Source: Grimontia marina
GTDB lineage: Bacteria; Pseudomonadota; Gammaproteobacteria; Enterobacterales; Vibrionaceae
DNA: 64,000 bases
Direction of reading: 5' to 3'
Assembly (NCBI RefSeq): GCF_900060185.1
Contig: NZ_FIZY01000024.1
Span: forward strand, 1-64,000
Shown here piece by piece: positions 58,107 through 64,000 of this stretch. The notes under the pieces are model-generated. The model saw only the letters and a program-made list of their open reading frames with translations, searched no databases and was not told where the DNA came from. Position 1 is the first letter of the stretch; each line of letters begins with the position of its first letter. The translations under genes and the position numbers were made by a program.

Positions 58107-58308
58107 TATCCACCCCTGTTTTGGCGAAATTCCCTTTGTCTTCCCTGACGAGCCGAAAAACGGAGTCAGGCGTTGTAGTAGTATCAGTATGGAATGATCA
58201 CCAAATCTCTCCATCGCTCCTTGGTTGGCAAAATCTCATACTTTGGAGGGAGGCGATGAGAAGGATAATGTTGCATTATGAATAAATAGGCAGGTTCTGC
58301 GCCCTTGA

Positions 58309-58947
58309 TTACCAGTCAAACCGCCATTGGGTGGAGAGTCCAGGGATGTCCAACCGACCGGCGACTTGCTGTTTTCTAGCGCGAAGTTCCAACCAATGCG
58401 TCCAGACGTCTTCAACTGGCCAAGCATTTTCCGCCCTGCTTTCAAGTATGAACCTGTCTCCTGCGCTCACCTGTCCTGTTTCTAGTACACGGTAATACCA
58501 ACCTGTACGTTTTAGGGAGACCAGTAGTGCCATCATATGTCCATTACCAATGTGTTGGTTAAGTTTCCAGCAGGGCATGCGGGGCTGACTAACCTGAATA
58601 AGGGCGGTGCCGATGAGATAGCAATCGCCGATATGTACGGTGTCATCCGTCATTCCTGAAGACGAAAAATTCTCGCCAACACAGGGGGATGAAAAACGCT
58701 CCGTAAGGTGCGGCAGGGCTTCAGTGAGGGTTTCATACGTTTCAGAAGGGAATTGGTAAATCGCTTTTTCCGGACCACCATGCACACGGCTATCCGCCAC
58801 AAAATCACCGAGCAACCCCATTTCAGTTATCTCGACACTGCCTTCGGTTTTAAGCTTTTTGATACCTGTAGCAGTCTTGTTTGGGCCAATCTCAGAACGC
58901 GTCGCAATCGCGACTGAAAGCAATTCCATTGATGCCGTCGTATCCAT
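58309..58947 (-). CDS. MOSC-domain protein (YiiM-like)
   Basis: The ATG at 58947 follows GGAGGT and gives 212 residues. The MOSC core carries GDFVADSRVHGGPEKAIYQFP, the segment CVGENFSSSG, and the conserved cysteine in QVSQPRMPCWKLNQ. A C-terminal helical region (about 160-212) matches the YiiM-type extension. MOSC proteins bind the molybdenum cofactor or transfer sulfur; YiiM reduces N-hydroxylated substrates. It lies 64 bp after the quinoprotein gene and may be co-transcribed with it. Its role in alcohol oxidation, if any, is unknown. Confidence 0.88.
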   Translation of the reverse strand: MDTTASMELLSVAIATRSEIGPNKTATGIKKLKTEGSVEITEMGLLGDFVADSRVHGGPEKAIYQFPSETYETLTEALPHLTERFSSPCVGENFSSSGMTDDTVHIGDCYLIGTALIQVSQPRMPCWKLNQHIGNGHMMALLVSLKRTGWYYRVLETGQVSAGDRFILESRAENAWPVEDVWTHWLELRARKQQVAGRLDIPGLSTQWRFDW

Positions 58948-59010
58948 ACTTACCTCCAGATACAAGAATGCCGGACACACAGCCCGGCAATGATTTAAAC
59001 AATAAAAATC

Positions 59011-60768
59011 TTAGCTTTTCGGCAGCTTAAAGGTCCAAACCATACCGCCTTGGTTAAAGTCTTTGACGCGTTTTGCCACATCACCACCCCAAAGTGGTAC
59101 TGCGCCACCCCAGCCTGACAGAACGGAAACATACTGCTCACCGTCCATTTCCCAGGTCACAGGGCTACCCACGATGCCCGAACCGGTGTTGAACTTGTAA
59201 AGCAACTCACCCGTCTTGTCATCGAACGCCATCAGATAGCCTTCCGGGTTCCCGGTAAACACCAGACCACCTGCCGTTGTCATGACACCGCCCCACAGTG
59301 GCGCATAGTTTTTGTATTCCCAGACACGCTCACCAGTCTTCGGATCGTATGCGCGCAGTGCGCCGATGTACTCGTCATTCAGCGTTTTGATGGTGAAACC
59401 TGCACCGAGGTAAGCCGCACCTTTTTTGTAGGCAACAGGCTCATTCCAGATATCCATTTTCCATTCATTGGCAGGCACATAGAACAGGCCGGTATCCGGA
59501 CTGTAAGCCATTGGCATCCAGTTTTTACCGCCGAGGAAGGAAGGCACAGCTTCCACGGTTTTGCCCTGCTTCTCGCCAGATGGGTTGCCCGGGCGGTTGT
59601 CTTTGACATAAAGCGGACGGCCTTTGTCATCAAGCCCCGTCGCCCAGCTGATTTCATTCACAAACGGGAAGCCACGGATGAAATCACCGTTGGTGCGGTT
59701 CAGAACATAGAAGAAGCCGTTACGGTCAGCGGTTGCAGCCGCTTTCACTTTCTTGCCGTTCTCGGTGTAGTCAAACGCAATCAGTTCATTAACACCATCG
59801 AAGTCCCAGCCATCATGCGGCGTGGTCTGGAAGTGCCAGACAATTTTGCCATCATCCGGGTCAATCGCGAGACGTGAAGAAGAGAAGAGGTTGTCGCCGG
59901 GACGCATATGAGAGTTCCAAGGCGCAGGGTTACCCGTACCGAAGAATAAAAGGTCAGTATCGGCATCATAAGTACCGCCTAGCCAAGGTGCTGCGCCGCC
60001 GCTTTTCCAGAGGTCTGCTGGCCAGGTTTTACCCGGTGCACCGCCCGAGATCCCGTTTTCGGTTTTCTTACCGTCTTTCCAGACGTAGCCCATGTGGCCC
60101 TCGACGGTTGGGCGTTCCCAGACCAACTTACCGGTTTTTGCGTCATAGGCTCTAACCTTACCAACAATACCAAACTCACCACCTGATACACCGGTGATCA
60201 CTTTACCTTTTACAATGATTGGTGCTGCAGTGATGGAATAGCCATCTTGATAATTATCAACGGTTTTCTTCCAACGGGTTTTACCGGTTTTCGCATCCAG
60301 CGCAACCAACTTGGCGTCTAGGGTGCCGAAGATAACCAGGTCGTCGTAAAGCGCGACACCACGGTTAATTACGTCACAACAGGGCATGATGCCATCTGGC
60401 AGACGTGCGTCGTATTGCCACAGCTCTTCACCGGTTTTCGCATCAATCGCGAACACGCGGGAATAGGAGCCCGTGATATACATAACGCCGTCTTTCACCA
60501 TGGGCTGGCTTTCCTGACCACGCTGTTTTTCCCCACCGAGCGAGAAGGCCCACACAGGACGGATTTCTTTGACCGTCTCGCGGTTGATGGTGTCCATTGG
60601 GCTGTAGCGCTGACCACGAAGCCCAAGACCATAAGTCACCACGTCCTCTATGGTCTCCTGATCGGCGAGGATGTCTTTGTCCGTGACACCCGCGAAAACG
60701 GGCGAAGCCGTCATCGCGAGCGAGAGTGCGGCATAGAGTCCGCAACGTTTAAATGACTTAATTGTCAT
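59011..60768 (-). CDS. PQQ-dependent alcohol dehydrogenase, lanthanide type (PedH/ExaF-like)
   Basis: Periplasmic quinoprotein (585 residues, signal peptide ending VFA, about residue 26) oxidising ethanol and other alcohols. Vicinal cysteines lie at 130-131 ([11 protein letters not shown]). Metal-site residues are Glu198 (SGGEFG), Asn280 (GTGNPAPWN), Asp322, and the extra Asp324 in [10 protein letters not shown], which marks the lanthanide-dependent group; calcium enzymes have a small residue there. It is clearly different from the XoxF protein at 32.7 kb and closer to the PedH/ExaF branch. Likely operon order is pedF, binding protein, this gene, MOSC protein. Confidence 0.93.
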   Translation of the reverse strand: MTIKSFKRCGLYAALSLAMTASPVFAGVTDKDILADQETIEDVVTYGLGLRGQRYSPMDTINRETVKEIRPVWAFSLGGEKQRGQESQPMVKDGVMYITGSYSRVFAIDAKTGEELWQYDARLPDGIMPCCDVINRGVALYDDLVIFGTLDAKLVALDAKTGKTRWKKTVDNYQDGYSITAAPIIVKGKVITGVSGGEFGIVGKVRAYDAKTGKLVWERPTVEGHMGYVWKDGKKTENGISGGAPGKTWPADLWKSGGAAPWLGGTYDADTDLLFFGTGNPAPWNSHMRPGDNLFSSSRLAIDPDDGKIVWHFQTTPHDGWDFDGVNELIAFDYTENGKKVKAAATADRNGFFYVLNRTNGDFIRGFPFVNEISWATGLDDKGRPLYVKDNRPGNPSGEKQGKTVEAVPSFLGGKNWMPMAYSPDTGLFYVPANEWKMDIWNEPVAYKKGAAYLGAGFTIKTLNDEYIGALRAYDPKTGERVWEYKNYAPLWGGVMTTAGGLVFTGNPEGYLMAFDDKTGELLYKFNTGSGIVGSPVTWEMDGEQYVSVLSGWGGAVPLWGGDVAKRVKDFNQGGMVWTFKLPKS

Positions 60769-60885
60769 AGGGATACCTCATTGTTGGCTGAATTCTTAGG
60801 GTCTGTCGTTTTAGTCGTGCCTGTCCTGCCCCCGCATCGCCATGAGGGAGAGTTCGGTTCGCGAGAGATAACAGGCTGTTTGGAA

Positions 60886-61833
60886 TTACGGTGTTTGTGC
60901 GATAGCCCCTTCATCGGCGACATCGGGCTCTGGACGGAAACGCTCAGGGAGTTGGTAATCCACCCCGAATCGTTCACCCCAGCGGACAAAGTCGCCGTTA
61001 TTGATATGGGTCATCACGATATCTTCCAGTGCGTAGGCCAATTGACGGTAGTTCGAATGCACCGCAATGCCGAGCTCCCATTCGCTGCGCCCCAGAAGTG
61101 GGAACGCAAGTTCGGTGAGTTGCTCGTTGGCTTGCGGCTTTTTGTTGTTGTGATGCAGCCATTCCAGCTGCGAAGCAGTACCCATCACGATAGAAACTTC
61201 ACCATCGTTGAGCGCCTGAAAGGCTTCCGGCGTAGAGGAGTAAGTGCGGCTTTTTTCGCGCAAACGTCCGCCATAGGCTGTGGTCACGAAGAACTGGGGA
61301 ACCGTGTCCACTTCAACGCCCACCGGGTGATACATAAAACGGGCGGCGGTTTGTGGTCTATCAAGCTTGGACGCATCGTAAGCCATCAGCCAACGGTCTT
61401 GCTGATATGGCGCGAACATATGTACGAGTTCATGGGCTGGGAGGCCAATATCATCACGTTTCATCGCAAATTCGCGGTCGTACGGCACTCGCAACATGAC
61501 GTCTGCTTTCACGCGCTGGCCGTCCTCACTGGTGAGGTTCATCCCTTTCCAAAGGTAATTACGCATATCGTCTTCGACCGTTTCATCTGGTGTCATCCAG
61601 CGAAGATCGAGATCGACATCCAGCCCCTTGGCAAGCGCCTTGGCAAGCTCCACATCAATACCCGCCGGATTTCCATTCTCATCCTTGAACGAGTACGGCG
61701 GGAAATCGTTGTAGACCGCAATGGCAATCACGCCACGGGTCTGAATATCATCGTAGGAAAGCGCTAGGGATGGCGTAGACAGCGCCATGCTCAGCAGCAA
61801 GCAAAGTGTCCGAATGGCAGTGACCAGCTTCAT
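60886..61833 (-). CDS. Quinoprotein-associated periplasmic binding protein (SBP type 3)
   Basis: A 315-residue secreted protein with a signal peptide (ends SLA, about residue 24), then a solute-binding domain of the amino-acid type: VIAIAVYNDFPPYSFKDENG and NPAGIDVELAKALAKGLDVD. AGGAGG precedes the ATG. No ABC permease genes are adjacent. Located between cytochrome pedF and the quinoprotein gene, it is probably a XoxJ/MxaJ-like accessory factor, but its sequence is more like ordinary SBP_bac_3 proteins than the XoxJ at 35.5 kb. Confidence 0.85.
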   Translation of the reverse strand: MKLVTAIRTLCLLLSMALSTPSLALSYDDIQTRGVIAIAVYNDFPPYSFKDENGNPAGIDVELAKALAKGLDVDLDLRWMTPDETVEDDMRNYLWKGMNLTSEDGQRVKADVMLRVPYDREFAMKRDDIGLPAHELVHMFAPYQQDRWLMAYDASKLDRPQTAARFMYHPVGVEVDTVPQFFVTTAYGGRLREKSRTYSSTPEAFQALNDGEVSIVMGTASQLEWLHHNNKKPQANEQLTELAFPLLGRSEWELGIAVHSNYRQLAYALEDIVMTHINNGDFVRWGERFGVDYQLPERFRPEPDVADEGAIAQTP

Positions 61834-61848
61834 CCCGACGCCCTCCTG

Positions 61849-62301
61849 TTAACCGTTATCCGGCGCGACAGACTCCAACCAGGTGCGGATAGCCCACAGT
61901 GCTTCCTGATTGAGGTGTTCTGTCATTTTCGGCATATAGACCGCACCATTGCGTACTGCACCGTTTTGCACTCGGTAGACATACCACTCGTCACCATCAT
62001 AGTCCGGTGCAAGCATGCGTAAATCTGGCGCAATCCCGCCTGAAATCCCCTCAAGACCATGGCATCGTGCGCAATTCTGGTTGTAGGCTGACGCGCCAAG
62101 ACGTTCGACTTCCACCTTCACATCACCATCAAGCTCACGGTAAGGGTTGGTCTCAGACCACTCTTGTCCAAGCGTGGGAATGGTGGAGGTATCAATGGAT
62201 TGTGGGGTGACATCGCCATGGGCAAATGCCAGTTGAGTACTCAGCACAGTGACCAGTGCCACCGCCGTGAAAATACAAATGTTGCGTTCAACCTTTTCCA
62301 T
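61849..62301 (-). CDS. pedF: Cytochrome c-550 PedF
   Basis: Periplasmic c-type cytochrome that takes electrons from quinoprotein ethanol dehydrogenase. The ATG at 62301 follows AAGGAG and gives 150 residues with a signal peptide ending AFA (residue 27). One heme site CARCH is at 77-81, and a later MPKMTEHL offers the distal methionine. The surrounding HGDVTPQSIDTSTIP and YNQNCARCHGLEGISGG match PedF-type cytochromes. It leads the minus-strand unit and is divergent from the ABC-type binding-protein gene. Confidence 0.92.
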   Translation of the reverse strand: MEKVERNICIFTAVALVTVLSTQLAFAHGDVTPQSIDTSTIPTLGQEWSETNPYRELDGDVKVEVERLGASAYNQNCARCHGLEGISGGIAPDLRMLAPDYDGDEWYVYRVQNGAVRNGAVYMPKMTEHLNQEALWAIRTWLESVAPDNG

Positions 62302-62493
62302 GTCTCTCGACTCCTTAATTTGTCGGCAATGAAAAAAGTGTAGGAGGGACGAGAGTTTGGGAACATGGTACAAAAGCGGGGATATCCCTCATTCTTTGGG
62401 AGGATTTTTTTAAAAGTCTCGTTCTTGTTTTTGGCAAATATGCCACCGCTGCTTACAGTAAAAAACGTATGCGGCCACGGAGCAGTATTAGCG

Positions 62494-63681
62494 ATGGACA
62501 AAGCAACAAGACAATTTAAAACAAAGCATTACACCAGAATCCTACTAGCGCTAGTCGGCTGGCTGACTTTCTCTTCCTACGCATCAGTCCAGGTGGATAT
62601 AGGGGTATTAAGAGTACCTGTTGAAACCAGCACTGCTGTTCCTGAGTACCTTGCTGAGCCGGAAAACAATGGAGAAGCAGGGGTTGAACTTGCCGTGAGT
62701 GATGCCAACGGCACAGGAAAATTTCTGGGGCAAAATTATACATTTCGAGCGGAGACCAACGACGATATCACAGCACTCAATACCACCGCGAAAGCCTGGT
62801 ATGACGAAGGGGTACGATACTTCCTTGTCGATCTCGATACGCCTTTTTTGCAAGTACTGCGCAAAGCCCTCCCAGACGACGCGCTGCTGTTCAATATCGG
62901 CAATCAGGACGATGCATTAAGACGCAGCGTTTGCTTGCCTAACATCCTGCATACCGCGCTCAGTTACACAATGCGTGCTGATGCACTGGGACAATGGATG
63001 CGGGCAAGACGCCTGAACGATGTCTTTTTGGTATCAGGCACCACTGCCGAAGACAACGCCTTCCTGACTGCGACCAAACAGACCCTGAAGAAATTCAACC
63101 AAAAGATCATTGAAGAGAAAGTCTGGAATTTTGATACCGATCTTCGCCGCACTGCATCGGCAGAGCTTCCCCTCTTTACGCAAGCCCGTGATTACGACTT
63201 GGTCTGGGTGATTGATGAAAGCAACCTGTTCGGTCAGCACCTGCCTTACAACACCTGGTTGCCCCGCCCGGTTGTCGGTACCCACGGTTTACGCGCAGAT
63301 GGCTGGCATTACGTCATAGAGCAGTGGGGCTCGATTCAGCTTCAAAACCGCTTTACCAAACAATTCGACCGCCCCATGACCGCCAAAGACTACGCGGGAT
63401 GGGTAGCTGTCCGCTCGATCAATGAAGCGGTGACCGTACTCAATAAAGGCGACATAGAAACCGTTTTGCCTTTCATCATGAGCGAAAAATTCCAACTTGC
63501 CGCTTACAAAGGCCGCAAGCTGACCTACCGACCATGGAACGGTCAACTCCGTCAAACCGTGCCTTTATTTGACTCGCAAGCGCTGGTGGCCAGCGCCCCC
63601 TTCGAGGGTTTCCTTCATCCCCGTAACGAGCTTGATTCGCTCGGTATCGATGAAGCGCAAAGTCAGTGCCGCCAGTTTTAA
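62494..63681 (+). CDS. ABC-type binding protein of the PQQ alcohol dehydrogenase system
   Basis: The ATG at 62494 is preferred because it places a normal signal peptide (ILLALVGWLTFSSYAS) near the start of a 395-residue protein; an ATG at 62365 would add 43 residues. The mature part VQVDIGVLRVPVETSTAVPE and NNGEAGVELAVSDANGTGKF matches the periplasmic family found with PQQ alcohol dehydrogenases and a dedicated ABC exporter/importer. RPVVGTHGLRADGWHYVIEQ is also typical. The following gene is the YVTN propeller of the same set; ABC components would be expected beyond the window. Confidence 0.87.
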   Translation: MDKATRQFKTKHYTRILLALVGWLTFSSYASVQVDIGVLRVPVETSTAVPEYLAEPENNGEAGVELAVSDANGTGKFLGQNYTFRAETNDDITALNTTAKAWYDEGVRYFLVDLDTPFLQVLRKALPDDALLFNIGNQDDALRRSVCLPNILHTALSYTMRADALGQWMRARRLNDVFLVSGTTAEDNAFLTATKQTLKKFNQKIIEEKVWNFDTDLRRTASAELPLFTQARDYDLVWVIDESNLFGQHLPYNTWLPRPVVGTHGLRADGWHYVIEQWGSIQLQNRFTKQFDRPMTAKDYAGWVAVRSINEAVTVLNKGDIETVLPFIMSEKFQLAAYKGRKLTYRPWNGQLRQTVPLFDSQALVASAPFEGFLHPRNELDSLGIDEAQSQCRQF

Positions 63682-63722
63682 CTCTGTTTCATCGAACGAC
63701 AGCTAACAATAAGGACATCACC

Positions 63723-64000
63723 ATGAATTATTCGAAATCGATTCTCGCCGTGGTCTTCTCGGTGCTGTTAGCCACTCCCGCTTTGGCAAAGGAGGTGGCT
63801 TATGTGGCAAACGAAAAGGATGACACCGTCAGTGTGATAGACATGGACACGATGGAAGTGATTGACACCATTGAGGTGGGAGATCGCCCCCGCGGAGTGG
63901 AACTCAGTAAAGACGGCTCCAAACTGTTTATCTGTGCCAGTGAATCCGACACCGTACAAATCCTCGATATTGCCACTAACACCATTGTTGGCGATCTGCC
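63723..64000 (+). CDS. PQQ-associated YVTN beta-propeller protein (partial)
   Basis: The gene starts at ATG 63723 and runs off the window after about 92 codons. It has a signal peptide (SILAVVFSVLLATPALA) and then YVTN-type propeller repeats (VAYVANEKDDTVSVIDMDTM, then KLFICASESDTVQILDIATN). It fits the 'PQQ-dependent catabolism-associated beta-propeller' family that accompanies the preceding binding protein. Function is not established; the C-terminal end cannot be seen. Confidence 0.88.
   Translation, partial: MNYSKSILAVVFSVLLATPALAKEVAYVANEKDDTVSVIDMDTMEVIDTIEVGDRPRGVELSKDGSKLFICASESDTVQILDIATNTIVGDL

Noticed and set aside
60781-61767. A 328-codon open frame on the plus strand opposite the binding-protein gene
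   Set aside because: Shadow of a real secreted protein on the minus strand, which has a signal peptide and AGGAGG.

Overview
The window looks like chromosome I of a marine gammaproteobacterium of the family Vibrionaceae (Grimontia, Enterovibrio, Photobacterium or Vibrio type). The support is the gene order (mdh/argR, ubiX-mpl, fbp, tamBA, msrA, ytfK, ytfJ, cysGDN-SLC13-cysC, cpdB, ytfB/fklB, cysJIH), protein sequences close to the Vibrio forms, and a palindromic TACCAATC-ended repeat of a kind common in this family. The genus cannot be fixed from the sequence alone.

Left part, 1-28.7 kb, is mostly core genome. It begins inside an IS4-type transposase (minus strand), followed by the divergent mdh/argR pair and a fused TRAP-TAXI permease with a UspA partner. 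Next come ubiX-mpl, fbp, the outer-membrane translocation module tamA-tamB, msrA, the small stringent-response modulator ytfK, periplasmic ytfJ and a TIGR03899-type protein. A sulfate-activation operon (cysG-cysD-cysN-SLC13 permease-cysC), cpdB, an ElaA-like acetyltransferase and the ytfB/fklB pair complete this part. Clear intrinsic terminators separate most of the units.

Right part, 28.7-64 kb, is largely a periplasmic alcohol-oxidation region built on pyrroloquinoline quinone (PQQ). Block A (30-36.9 kb) has three 'quinoprotein relay' genes (CXXCW rhodanese-like protein, zinc metallohydrolase, SoxYZ-like carrier). These are followed by a XoxF-type methanol dehydrogenase with the lanthanide-coordinating D-x-D signature, a pseudoazurin, an unidentified four-cysteine periplasmic protein, a XoxJ-like binding protein and a DUF2380-like protein. 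Block B (44-48.8 kb) is regulatory: a FIST sensor, a NahK/ErcS'-type hybrid histidine kinase and a LuxR-type response regulator. Block C (48.8-56.4 kb) is PQQ biosynthesis: pqqA (23 codons), pqqB, pqqC, pqqD, pqqE and an M16 peptidase, with a NosR-like FMN/Fe-S membrane protein upstream. Block D (56.6-64 kb) has an aldehyde dehydrogenase, a MOSC protein, a second quinoprotein dehydrogenase also carrying D-x-D, a periplasmic binding protein, cytochrome c PedF, an ABC-type binding protein and the start of a YVTN beta-propeller protein that runs off the window. The housekeeping sulfite-reduction operon cysJIH sits between blocks A and B.

Inferred working model: alcohols are oxidised in the periplasm by two lanthanide-type quinoproteins. 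Electrons leave through PedF and, for the XoxF branch, perhaps through pseudoazurin, because no cytochrome c gene of XoxG type lies beside xoxF. Aldehydes are then oxidised by the NAD-dependent aldehyde dehydrogenase. The FIST/kinase/regulator genes probably control the regulon. No tRNA, rRNA, CRISPR array or prophage was seen.
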